From Erythrobacter sp. (GTDB lineage Bacteria; Pseudomonadota; Alphaproteobacteria; Sphingomonadales; Sphingomonadaceae), in contig JAPYPR010000019.1 of the NCBI GenBank assembly GCA_029937545.1, positions 1 through 34,913 of the forward strand: a stretch of 34,913 bases of DNA, read 5' to 3'. Position 1 is the first letter of the stretch. Every line of letters starts with the position of its first letter. Below are positions 18,734 through 26,659 of this stretch, piece after piece. The translations under genes and the position numbers were made by a program. The notes under the pieces were generated by a model, which had not been told where the DNA came from, searched no databases, and saw nothing but the letters and a program-made list of their open reading frames with translations.

Positions 18734-20397
18734 CAAACCCCCTCCAGCAGCCGATCCGCCTGTGCCCGCGCCTCCGGTGTCACTTCCGCGCCGCTGAGCA
18801 TGCGGGCGATTTCTTCCTGCCGTCCGGCTTCGTCGAGCAGGGCCACGCTGGTGCGGGTCACGGTGCCGTCGGACGATTTGGCGATCATGTAATGCGTCCG
18901 GCCGCGTGCGGCGACTTGCGGGCTGTGGGTGACAGCTAGCAATTGGCCGTCTGCCGCCAGCCGGGCGAGGCGTTCGCCGATGGCGCTGGCCACCGCGCCG
19001 CCGACGCCGCGGTCGATCTCGTCGAAGATGATCGTGGCCGCCCCGCCCTTTTCCGCCAGCGCGACCTTCTGTGCGAGGATGAAGCGGGATAGCTCCCCGC
19101 CGCTGGCGATCTTGGCGAGTGGGGCGAAATCGGCACCGGGGTTGGTCGAGATGAGGAATTCGACCGCGTCCAGCCCGTGTGCGCCCCAGCGCTCTTCGGG
19201 AAGCTCTGTCACGGAGGTCCTGAAGCGCGCAGCATCGAGCTTCAGCGGCGCAAGCTCGCCTGCAACCGCCTTGTCCAGCCGCAAGGCCGCCGCCACGCGA
19301 TTGGCATGTAGCGCTTCGGCCTCGGCGCGATAGCGCGCGCCCGCCTCTTTCGCCGCAGCTTCGAGCGCGTCCAGTTCGGCCTCGCCACCCTCGATCGAGT
19401 CCAGCGCGGCGCGGAATTCGCGCATCTTTTCGGGCAGCTCGTCGACCTCGCAGCGATGCTTGCGGGCGAGAGCGCGCAATTCGAACAGCCGCGTTTCCGC
19501 TGCATCGAGTGCCTGCGGATCGTGGACCAGTGCTTCGGCAGCGGCCTGCAGCTTGTCCTCCGCCTCGCCTGCCTCGATCACTGCCCGGTCGAGCGCGCCG
19601 AGGGCTTCTGCCAGCAAAGGATGTTCAGGCGCGATCCGGTCGAGCCGCCGCGCTGCCACGCGCAATGCAGCAAGCGGCGAGTCCGAACCTTCCCAGATAT
19701 GCCGCAATTCCTCGAGATCGCCCGAGAGTTTCTCGCCCTTCTGCATATCGGCACGGGCTTCGGCAAGGCGCGCTTCCTCGCCCGCCTGCGGTTCGAGAGC
19801 GGTGAGTTCGGTGAGATGCGCGAGCAGGAGGTCCTGGTCCGCCTTCGCAGTCTCCACCGCCTCGCGCGTTTCGCCCAGCGCATCCTCGGCTCTGCGCCAC
19901 TTGCTCCACGCCTGCGCCACACGAACGGTGTCGGCGCCGGTGAAGCGGTCGAGCAAGGCGCGGTGGCCGCGCGGATTGACGAGGCCGCGGTCGTCGTGCT
20001 GGCCGTGCAGCTCCACCAGATGCGCCGCCATCTCGCGCAGCAAGCCCACGCTGACGCTCTGGTCGTTGACGAAGGCCTTGCTCTTGCCATCGGCCTTAAG
20101 CTGGCGGCGCAGGATCAGCGGCTCGCCCCCCTCCACCTCGATATCGGCATCCTCGAGCAATTCGGCGAGCGGCGCGGGCAGCGCGGCGAATTCGAAGCTG
20201 GCGGTCACACTCGCCTTGTCCTCGCCCGCGCGGACCAGTCCGCTGTCGGCGCGGTTGCCAAGCACCAGGCCGAGCGAGTCCAGCAGGATCGACTTGCCCG
20301 CCCCGGTCTCCCCGGTGAGCACACCGAGCCCGCGCCCGAAATCGAGATCGAGCGCTTCGATCAGCACGATGTTGCGAATGGCGAGCCGGGTCAGCAT
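18733..20397 (-). CDS. recN: DNA repair protein RecN
   Basis: RecN is an SMC-like ATPase used in double-strand break repair. The 554-residue protein begins with the family N-terminus (MLTRLAIRNIVLIEALDLDF) and Walker A GETGAGKS at 29-36. A long coiled coil of alternating Glu/Ala/Arg follows (about 150-360), then the C-terminal signature and Walker B region (SGGELSRFILA, IIFDEIDRGVGG) and the H-loop TH. Length is the family norm. It lies 61 bp downstream of the CapA gene and is coupled to the downstream oxygenase gene by TGATG. Confidence 0.97.
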   Translation of the reverse strand: MLTRLAIRNIVLIEALDLDFGRGLGVLTGETGAGKSILLDSLGLVLGNRADSGLVRAGEDKASVTASFEFAALPAPLAELLEDADIEVEGGEPLILRRQLKADGKSKAFVNDQSVSVGLLREMAAHLVELHGQHDDRGLVNPRGHRALLDRFTGADTVRVAQAWSKWRRAEDALGETREAVETAKADQDLLLAHLTELTALEPQAGEEARLAEARADMQKGEKLSGDLEELRHIWEGSDSPLAALRVAARRLDRIAPEHPLLAEALGALDRAVIEAGEAEDKLQAAAEALVHDPQALDAAETRLFELRALARKHRCEVDELPEKMREFRAALDSIEGGEAELDALEAAAKEAGARYRAEAEALHANRVAAALRLDKAVAGELAPLKLDAARFRTSVTELPEERWGAHGLDAVEFLISTNPGADFAPLAKIASGGELSRFILAQKVALAEKGGAATIIFDEIDRGVGGAVASAIGERLARLAADGQLLAVTHSPQVAARGRTHYMIAKSSDGTVTRTSVALLDEAGRQEEIARMLSGAEVTPEARAQADRLLEGV

Positions 20398-20458
20398 CGC
20401 CGGTGTGCTTAGCGCAGCCCGGTGGCCGCGTCACGATGGCAGGCGGCGGGCCTGTGAA

Positions 20459-22471
20459 TTATTGCACGACGTGCGAAGCGTGCCAGCGGTCGGCTTCGGA
20501 TGTGCCGTTGACGCTCCATGAGATCAGCTCGAAATCGTCGATGGCGATCGGTTCGAGATTGCCGGTTTGCGCGGCCGGGACGAAGCGCAGGACCGGGCGG
20601 AAGGGCCGGGCATTGCCTTCCGCTTGCTCAGGCTTGACGAAATCGAAGCTGATGTCCTGCCATGCCTTGGCGGCAGGCATGTCTCGAACCTTTAAGATGT
20701 CGCCGCGCCAGCGAGCGCTGGGCTGCTCGCCCGGCTGTGGTCGATCCTTGGTGCGCAGCTCGACCCGCGCCGCCACTGGCAGCTTGACCCGCGCTCGCAG
20801 AGTATATGCGCCCGCGGGAACGTCGCGCAGGTAGGCGTGGGTGAAGAATGCCGGGCTGGATGCAGCCTTCTCAGGGCGGAGCACAGCGTGATCTTCGTTG
20901 CCACGAGAGACGAATTCGAGGCCCGCGTCGTCGCTCATGAAGGCGCGCTCCACCGCATCGCCTTCGCGCGCCAAGGCGAAATCGCCGCGTCCGATGACGT
21001 CGCGCCCCAACCGCGTGCCTTCGCAGGCCGGAGCGAAATTGGCGAGCGTGAACTCCCCTTTGCTGCGGCGATGGCAGCTTGAGGTCATGCTCCCATTTTG
21101 GTCGGCATAGACGACCGCGTGACCACCGCTCATCGCAAGCTGCGTGCCGCGTTCGACCGAGAAGCCGAACAACCGGCGCAATACGCGCTCGCGGATGGCG
21201 CCAACCGCAGGCATCGGCCGGTAATCGATCACGCCTACGGGCACGAACTCCGCACGCAAAAAACGCCCCTTCTCGAGGATCGCGCGGATGGCGTAGGTCA
21301 CATGCGTGCGCGGATGTTGCTGGTCGAACAGGAAGTTACCGATCGACGGTGCGACCAGCGCCTCGCGATAGACCTCGACGCCCTTGACGAGGTGCGGGTG
21401 ATGGCCGATGGCAAGCGGAGCGCCCTGCTCCACCGCTTCGCGCAGGCGGCCGATGGTGGTTTCGCTGGGCCGGTCGATATACTCTGCGCCGCCGTGATAT
21501 TGAAGCACTGGCACATTGCGCCGCTTGCGCTCGCGCTCGACGCTGCGCCGCACTTGCCCGCGCGTGCCGAATGCAGCGCCGCCCTTGTCCGCAGTCGCCA
21601 CCTGGTGTGCGCCGTTCGAGCCTTCCCAGCCGACGAAGCCCAGCATGGCAAGCGAGCTGCCGCCAACGCCCATCTCGGCCGCTCGATCGGCCTGCATCTC
21701 GTCATGGCCCGCACCCGAATGCGCGAGACCCGCGCGCTCCAGCGCGGCGATGGTCGAAGCGATGCCTGGCTCGCCGTAGTCGTAGATATGGTTGTTGCCG
21801 AGAGTGACGTAGTCGACCCCCGCGCGTTTCAGCGCTGCCGCCAGTTCTGGCGGGGAGAAGAAGGTGATGCTCTTGCCCGGCAGACGCGGGCCGGGGGCCT
21901 CGTCGGCAAGCACCGTTTCGAGATTGACGGACGCCACGTCCGCGCTCTCCATATAGGGGCGCATCGGTGCGAGCAGCCGGTCGAGGTCGGCGGCGAGACT
22001 ATCGCGGAAAAGCAGTTGCCGCTGGCCCGACGAAGGCTCGAAATAGCGGCGTCCGGCCATCGTGTCGCCGCCGAAGAACAGCTCGATCCGGCTCTTTTTG
22101 CGCGCGACTACCTCGATGGCTGGAATGGCAAGGCAATCGCCTGCTTCGTCCCGCAGCTCGGCATGGCCGAAAGTCTGCACGATGGTGAAGACGCCCCCTC
22201 CGCGAATATCGAGCCGGTAGATCGGAGCGGTGGGCAGAATAGCGGCGAAGTGCCCGTCTTCGCTCAGTGCGACAACGGAGCCGTTTATCGTGATGGAGAC
22301 GTCGCGGAAGTCGATCCGGTCGCGTCGCCCGTCGAGGACCCCTACAATGCGAACCTCGCCGGGCGCCGCGATCTCTCCGCCGACCAGCGCGTCGGCAGGA
22401 TGGGCCGCCAGCGGGAACGCGCAAAGCGATGCCGCAACCACAGCGATAGCGGAAAGAACCCGATATGACAT
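20459..22471 (-). CDS. CapA-family metallophosphatase-like protein with C-terminal beta domain
   Basis: This 670-residue exported protein has a signal peptide (cleavage near AAHPA, residue 24) and an N-terminal beta domain (about 30-120). A CapA/PgsA (PGA_cap, poly-gamma-glutamate biosynthesis type) metallophosphoesterase-like domain spans about 128-400. Its markers are FFGGDTMAGRR at 132-142, SVNLETVL, TLGNNHIYDYG, GHHPHLVKG and SIGNFLFDQ. The C-terminal 200 residues look like a carbohydrate-binding beta sandwich (AYLRDVPAGAYTLRARV, IDDFELISW). No capsule genes are nearby, so the substrate is open. It lies between bamD and recN, genes that are adjacent in many relatives. Confidence 0.85.
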   Translation of the reverse strand: MSYRVLSAIAVVAASLCAFPLAAHPADALVGGEIAAPGEVRIVGVLDGRRDRIDFRDVSITINGSVVALSEDGHFAAILPTAPIYRLDIRGGGVFTIVQTFGHAELRDEAGDCLAIPAIEVVARKKSRIELFFGGDTMAGRRYFEPSSGQRQLLFRDSLAADLDRLLAPMRPYMESADVASVNLETVLADEAPGPRLPGKSITFFSPPELAAALKRAGVDYVTLGNNHIYDYGEPGIASTIAALERAGLAHSGAGHDEMQADRAAEMGVGGSSLAMLGFVGWEGSNGAHQVATADKGGAAFGTRGQVRRSVERERKRRNVPVLQYHGGAEYIDRPSETTIGRLREAVEQGAPLAIGHHPHLVKGVEVYREALVAPSIGNFLFDQQHPRTHVTYAIRAILEKGRFLRAEFVPVGVIDYRPMPAVGAIRERVLRRLFGFSVERGTQLAMSGGHAVVYADQNGSMTSSCHRRSKGEFTLANFAPACEGTRLGRDVIGRGDFALAREGDAVERAFMSDDAGLEFVSRGNEDHAVLRPEKAASSPAFFTHAYLRDVPAGAYTLRARVKLPVAARVELRTKDRPQPGEQPSARWRGDILKVRDMPAAKAWQDISFDFVKPEQAEGNARPFRPVLRFVPAAQTGNLEPIAIDDFELISWSVNGTSEADRWHASHVVQ

Positions 22472-22527
22472 GCCGCCGCGCTTAACGACGCAGCGGGAAA
22501 AATAGCGTTAATCGAGCTTGGGAAAGC

Positions 22528-23337
22528 TCAGCTGGCGGTTGCGCCCGGTGCGTGCCGCTGCATCAGTTCGAAAGCCTTCTCGTACCACTCGTTGCCCGGG
22601 TAGTTTGCCCCGAGTACGGCGGCATACCTCTGCGCCTCGCTCGGAATGCCGAGTGCCAGACTGGTTTCCGTCAGGCGATAGAGCGCTTCGGGCGTGTGGC
22701 TGGTAGTCTGGAAGTTCTCGATCACGTTCTGGAAGCGGATCTGCGCTGCAATCCATTTGCCGGAACGTTCGTAATGCCGTCCGATTTCCATTTCCTTGCC
22801 GGCCAGGTGATCCTGTACGAGGTCGATCTTGAGACGTGCATCGGCGGCATATTGCGTGGTCGGGAAGCGGCGATTGACCTCCTGCAGTGCGGTGAGCGCC
22901 TGCTCGGTGACCTTCTGGTCGCGCTGCACGTCGCTGATCTGCTCGTAATAGCTGAGCGCGATCAGATAATAGGCGTAAGGCGCGTCCTTGTTACCCGGGT
23001 GGATCGACAGGAACCGCTGTGCCGACTGGATCGCCGGATTGTATTCCTGCGCGACGTAATAGCTGAAGGCGCTCATCAGCTGTGCGCGGCGCGCCCAGGG
23101 CGAATAGGGGTGCTGGCGTTCCACCTCGTCGAACAGGGCGGCGGCAAGCATGGCATTGCCACGGTCGAGCCGGTCCTTGGCCTCGCGATAGAGCGTCTCG
23201 ACATCGCGTGCCACATAGGCGGTGTTCTTCAGGTCGTCCCCGCCACCGCGTCCGGCGCAGCCTGCGGTTAGGACACTGGCTCCGGCCACGAAACCGGCGA
23301 GGATGAGCTTGCTTGGGGAACGCGAATGCATGGTCAT
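22528..23337 (-). CDS. bamD: Outer membrane protein assembly factor BamD
   Basis: BamD is the essential lipoprotein of the BAM complex that inserts beta-barrel proteins into the outer membrane. The 269-residue product has a signal with lipobox LTAGC (Cys near residue 25) and a tetratricopeptide region. The family stretches are YREAKDRLDRGNAMLAAALF, QHPYSPWARRAQLMSAF, NPAIQSAQRFLSIHPGNKDA, AYYLIALSYYEQISDVQRDQ and FPTTQYAADARLKI. The ATG at 23337 was chosen because it gives a normal signal peptide; a second Met two codons later is possible. A small stem (GAGCTT/AAGCTC, 22514-22529) overlaps its stop codon. Confidence 0.97.
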   Translation of the reverse strand: MTMHSRSPSKLILAGFVAGASVLTAGCAGRGGGDDLKNTAYVARDVETLYREAKDRLDRGNAMLAAALFDEVERQHPYSPWARRAQLMSAFSYYVAQEYNPAIQSAQRFLSIHPGNKDAPYAYYLIALSYYEQISDVQRDQKVTEQALTALQEVNRRFPTTQYAADARLKIDLVQDHLAGKEMEIGRHYERSGKWIAAQIRFQNVIENFQTTSHTPEALYRLTETSLALGIPSEAQRYAAVLGANYPGNEWYEKAFELMQRHAPGATAS

Positions 23338-23433
23338 GCGGCAGCCTATAGCCAGCACCCTGCTGAACGCCAAGTGAAGTTCGCAGGCATGTCCCCTACC
23401 CCCAGCAAATCGGGAAGCGGGCGGTAAGATGCA

Positions 23434-23442
23434 GTTAACCAT
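23434..23442. promoter_or_regulatory. Possible CtrA half-site upstream of flp
   Basis: GTTAACCAT at 23434-23442 matches the CtrA half-site form (TTAACCAT) known from alphaproteobacteria, about 75 bases before the pilin ATG. A second TTAA occurs at 23473-23476, 38 bp further on, which is not the canonical 7-bp spacing. Pilin control by CtrA is established in Caulobacter; applying it here is inference. Confidence 0.25.
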
Positions 23443-23515
23443 GGACGTGAAGCTACCGCAAAGGCTGAGCGGTTAAACCTGCCTTCAAGCACTCTTGCGA
23501 AAAGGCAATACGATA

Positions 23516-23692
23516 ATGGCTTTTATAAACCTCCTGGCGCGCGACGAAGAGGGCGCGACTGCGATCGAATACGGGTTGATCGCCGCGCTTATTGCTGTCG
23601 CCTGTATCACCGCGCTTCAATCATTGGGCGAAGAGTTGTCGACCACGATGAATACGATCGACACCACAATGGCAGACAGCAACTCCGCGTGA
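23516..23692 (+). CDS. Flp family type IVb pilin
   Basis: This 58-residue prepilin has the Flp/Fap signature: a short leader ending RDEEG, then ATAIEYGLIAALIAVACI with Glu at +5 and Tyr at +6 after the prepilin peptidase site. It would be cleaved by a TadV/CpaA peptidase and assembled into tight-adherence pili. The ATG at 23516 is preceded by GAAAAGG with a 10-base spacing; a longer reading from 23495 would spoil the short leader. No tad/cpa genes occur in the window, so this is an orphan pilin copy. Confidence 0.9.
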   Translation: MAFINLLARDEEGATAIEYGLIAALIAVACITALQSLGEELSTTMNTIDTTMADSNSA

Positions 23693-23736
23693 TCGGCGAC
23701 TGGGAGGGCAGCTCGCAATCGAGCGCCCCGCCCGAT

Positions 23737-24113
23737 CTATTTTGCGGCACCATCTGCCACGGCATTGCCGGCGCGACCTGATGGCAAGCTCGATCGAATG
23801 AGCGCATAACCAACAATCGCGGCTATCGTCGATCCGCTCAGGACGCCCAGCTTCACGGCATCGACCTGCGCCGGTTCGGCGAAAGCGAGATTGCCGATGA
23901 ACAGGCTCATTGTGAAACCGATTGCCGCAAGCAGCGAGAGCCCGTGGATCTGCCTCCAGGTCACGCTCTCCGGCAGCGAGGCGATGCCCGCTTTCACCGC
24001 TATCCATGCGAAACCGAAGATGCCCAATTGCTTGCCGACGAGTAGGCCGAGCGCGATACCCAGCGGCAACGGATCGAGCAATGACGCAGGCCGAATGCCC
24101 GCCAGTGTCACCC
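23737..24113 (-). pseudogene. nhaA: 3' remnant of a Na+/H+ antiporter NhaA gene
   Basis: The reading frame from about 24113 down to the TAG at 23737 encodes the last third of NhaA. The family stretches are PLPLGIALGLLVGKQLGIF, SVTWRQIHGLSLLAAIGFTM, SLFIGNLAFAEPAQ and KLGVLSGSTIAAIVGYALI. The N-terminal two-thirds, including the helices carrying the transport aspartates, are absent. Upstream the frame runs into the 3' end of the YdcH-like gene and continues out of frame with it to an ATG at 24177, so no intact protein can be made. The junction at about 24105-24115 marks the deletion or recombination point. Confidence 0.8.
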
Positions 24114-24272
24114 GCGAAGCGCAAGCCGACCAAGCAGCCGCTTTGCGCGCGAACGCAGCTTCTGCAGCCTTTCGCACACGGCCGGGTCGGGCGCGCGCTT
24201 GCGACGTTCAAAGCGCAAATATTCGTCGATGCGCTGATGCACCTGCGTCAGGCGAAATATGCGGGCGGTCAT
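24108..24272 (-). CDS. YdcH/DUF465-like small protein
   Basis: This 54-residue, highly basic, helical protein (MTARIFRLTQVHQRIDEYLR, then DPAVCERLQKLRSRAKRLL) fits the DUF465/YdcH pattern: a short helix with HxxID followed by a second helix rich in Leu, Arg and Lys. Function of the family is unknown. The ATG at 24272 has a strong AGGAG site seven bases upstream, which supports real expression. The stop lies at the junction with the nhaA remnant, so its own C-terminus could have been altered by that rearrangement. Confidence 0.65.
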   Translation of the reverse strand: MTARIFRLTQVHQRIDEYLRFERRKRAPDPAVCERLQKLRSRAKRLLGRLALRG

Positions 24273-24491
24273 CTCTATCTCCTCGGTCGATAAGTCTATC
24301 GATCGGATAGCCGATGCGCCCGGTGGGCTGGGAGGGAGGGGAATGGCAGCCCGCCAGCACGCATCGGCACATCCGATGCGGTCCGACATCACGGGAGGTC
24401 AAACGACCGCCCGCCAGAGGGGCCCGGTCCGCAGTAGCTCAATTAAGAAGGGCCAGTCCGGGTTTCACGAGTTTGCGGAAATTTTTGCGCC
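24273..24491. other. Intergenic stretch between proB and YdcH-like gene
   Basis: About 220 bases with no convincing gene. It holds a 12-base palindrome-like GATAAGTCTATC (24289-24300) close to the YdcH-like ribosome-binding site. It also holds a hairpin with 7-bp arms (GCATCGG 24361-24367, CCGATGC 24373-24379) and the near-palindrome GCGGAAATTTTTGCGC just past the proB stop. No T-run follows the hairpin, so terminator function is doubtful. Confidence 0.5.
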
Positions 24492-25637
24492 CTACTCCGA
24501 TATCGCCGCTGGTGCGTCCCACAGAAGGTGTCGCGTTTCCAGCGGCACGAGGTTCGCACCGCGGATAATCTCGCCCTTGGTGTGATAGCCGAGTAACTGA
24601 TCGGCATCGGCGTCCGGATTGTTGGTCAGCACGCGCACTTCTTCCGAGGTGAAATCGCTGAGGCCACGGGCCCGCTCGATACCCTGCTTGTCGTAGATAT
24701 GCAGGACGTCGCCGCGGGTGAAATCGCCGTCCATCGAGATAATGTCCTCGCGGCGGATGGCACGCTCGCGATCCCCCATAGTTTCGAACACCGTGTCGTT
24801 GACCACGAGGCTGCCCGCCATTTGCAGGCGGTTCGCAATCCAGCTGTCCCAGCCAGAGATCGGATTGGGATAGGGCAGGATTTTGGTGGCGCGCCGTTCT
24901 TGCGAAAGGACGCTGGTGACTGGGCGATCGACCTCGCCCTGCGCGATCCAGGTCGTGCAGCCGGCCTCCTGGGCCATATTCGCTGCCTGCAGCTTGGTGG
25001 CCATGCCGCCCGTCCCCAGCGTGCTCTTGCCTTTGGTCGCCTCCATGTATTCGGAGACATCGGTGACTTCGGACACGAATTGCGCTTCCGGATCGTCCGG
25101 GTTTCGATCGTAGAGGCCGTCGACGCCGGTGAGAATGATCAGATCCTCGGCCCCCACCATTTGCGCGACCTTCGCCGCCAGCCGGTCGTTGTCGCCGACG
25201 CGGATTTCCTCGGTCGTAATGGAATCGTTCTCGTTGATGATCGGGATGACCTGCGCCTCGAGCAGGCGATGCACGGTGTTGCGCGTGTTGAGGAACCGGC
25301 GGTGATCCTCGAAATCGCCCAACGTCAACAGGACCTGCGCGATTTCGAGATCGAATTCATAGCCGACCTGCTTATAAGCATTGAGCAGCAACGGCATGCC
25401 GCAGGCAGCGGCGGCCTGTTTGTCGGAAACCCCGGCGGACTCCGGCGTTTCACCTACGATGCGCAAGCCCAGCGCGACGGATCCCGACGAACACAGGATG
25501 ACCTCATGCCCCTGGTTACGCAGCCGCGCCATATCCTCCATGAGGCGCTGGAGGAAACCGAAGCGGGGGGTCAGCATGTCCTGGTTCGCGAGCAGCGCGG
25601 AGCCGATCTTTATAACAATCTTGCGTTTCTTAGTCAC
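24492..25637 (-). CDS. proB: Glutamate 5-kinase
   Basis: ProB phosphorylates glutamate with ATP, the first step of proline synthesis. The protein of about 381 residues has the amino-acid kinase domain (KIVIKIGSALL, ILCSSGSVALG, PIINENDSITTEEI, GDNDRLAAKVA, LTGVDGLYD, LGTGGMATKLQAA). A C-terminal PUA domain follows (about 285-375, with GDVLHIYDKQGIERARGL). The start is non-ATG: GTG at 25637 has GGA nine bases upstream; a TTG at 25646 is the alternative. It is transcribed away from proC-proA, which is unusual because proB is more often next to proA on the same strand. Confidence 0.95.
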   Translation of the reverse strand: MTKKRKIVIKIGSALLANQDMLTPRFGFLQRLMEDMARLRNQGHEVILCSSGSVALGLRIVGETPESAGVSDKQAAAACGMPLLLNAYKQVGYEFDLEIAQVLLTLGDFEDHRRFLNTRNTVHRLLEAQVIPIINENDSITTEEIRVGDNDRLAAKVAQMVGAEDLIILTGVDGLYDRNPDDPEAQFVSEVTDVSEYMEATKGKSTLGTGGMATKLQAANMAQEAGCTTWIAQGEVDRPVTSVLSQERRATKILPYPNPISGWDSWIANRLQMAGSLVVNDTVFETMGDRERAIRREDIISMDGDFTRGDVLHIYDKQGIERARGLSDFTSEEVRVLTNNPDADADQLLGYHTKGEIIRGANLVPLETRHLLWDAPAAISE

Positions 25638-25765
25638 AATAGACAATCCATACGGCTTGAAATTTTCGACCCAGATGGTAGTTATCTATGGTGCAGTGCA
25701 CAACCACAGATCGCAGATTTTTTCAGCGAATTCGATTTTGCAAATCTCTCTTACTAAAAGATCGG

Positions 25766-25795
25766 TTGCGTTCTTCGAAAATCGGTTCTTACTGT
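25766..25795 (+). promoter_or_regulatory. Candidate promoter for proC-proA
   Basis: TTGCGT at 25766-25771 is followed by TTACTG/TACTGT at 25789-25795 (17-18 base spacer) in the AT-rich divergent region between proB and proC, about 40 bases before the proposed proC start. Matches to consensus are moderate. The proB promoter should lie in the same 196-bp gap on the other strand but was not located. Confidence 0.3.
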
Positions 25796-25833
25796 AAAGC
25801 AAAAAAACGAATTAGAAACGAAAGAGGCTAGTC

Positions 25834-26622
25834 ATTACTTATTCCAACATCGTCATGGTCGGATGCGGCAAGATGGGAGGTGCCCTGCTTTCGCACTGGA
25901 TGCAAGGGAACGAGCAGTTCACGGTTGTCGATCCGGCGCTGGAAAGCGCTCCCAAAGGCGCCCGGCTCGTCCGGGATCGCAGCGACATTGCAAGCGAGAC
26001 GTTCGATGTCGTAATCGTCGCGATCAAGCCGCAGATGATCGACGATATCCTTCCAGACTATGCCTCGATGCTGTCCGAGAACGGTTATGTACTCTCCATT
26101 GCAGCCGGCTGCTCCCTGTCGCGCCTGTCGCGGCTGATGGGGGGAGCCCCCGCTGTGCGTGTGATGCCCAACCTGCCCGCCGCCGTCGGCAAAGGCGTCA
26201 GCGGCTTGTGTGCGGACGATAAGGGACAAGGCCCCGCCCTCGCCCATGCCGAAGCGATGATGGGCCGCACCGGAACCGCCGTCGTCGTCGACAGCGAGGA
26301 CAAGATCGATCGCGTAACCGCCGTCGCCGGCTCCGGCCCCGGCTATGTCTTCGAAATCGCCCGTGCCTACGTTGCCGCGGCGATGGAGATGGGCTTCGAC
26401 GAAGACGAAGCCCGCGCCCTGGTTCTCGGCACCATCGAAGGCGCCACCGCAATGGCGCTGGAGCCCGGTGCCGCCGGCCTCGAAGACCTGCGCAACTCCG
26501 TCACCAGCAAGGGCGGGACGACCGCTGCCGGGCTGGACGCGCTAAACGGCGACGGAACTATTTCGCGCAAGATGCGTGAAACACTTGAAGCGGCTTACAA
26601 CCGGGCGGTCGAGCTGCGCTGA
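25834..26622 (+). CDS. proC: Pyrroline-5-carboxylate reductase, probable ATT start
   Basis: ProC reduces pyrroline-5-carboxylate to proline with NAD(P)H. The roughly 262-residue product has a Rossmann start ([15 protein letters not shown]), [27 protein letters not shown] and the C-terminal family signature ([18 protein letters not shown]). The first ATG (25855) would cut away most of the first beta strand and has no ribosome-binding site. Seven codons earlier an ATT at 25834 gives the usual N-terminus ([12 protein letters not shown]) and is preceded by AAAGAGG at six bases. No ATG, GTG or TTG exists in frame between the upstream TAG (25813) and 25855, so ATT is the likely initiator. It is followed by proA 37 bp downstream. 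Confidence 0.93.
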   Translation: MTYSNIVMVGCGKMGGALLSHWMQGNEQFTVVDPALESAPKGARLVRDRSDIASETFDVVIVAIKPQMIDDILPDYASMLSENGYVLSIAAGCSLSRLSRLMGGAPAVRVMPNLPAAVGKGVSGLCADDKGQGPALAHAEAMMGRTGTAVVVDSEDKIDRVTAVAGSGPGYVFEIARAYVAAAMEMGFDEDEARALVLGTIEGATAMALEPGAAGLEDLRNSVTSKGGTTAAGLDALNGDGTISRKMRETLEAAYNRAVELR

Positions 26623-26659
26623 TCCGCGCCTCCTGCCCCCTGACAAGAAAGCAAGATTT

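Noticed and set aside
21098..22468. 456-codon plus-strand reading frame
   Set aside because: Antisense to the CapA-type gene; no recognisable family and no ribosome-binding site.
22514..22529. GAGCTT/AAGCTC stem at the bamD stop as terminator
   Set aside because: The T-run lies eight or more bases away on the minus strand and the CapA gene follows directly; too weak.
23495..23515. Longer start for the Flp pilin
   Set aside because: The extra residues would lengthen the short prepilin leader; ATG 23516 has a good ribosome-binding site.
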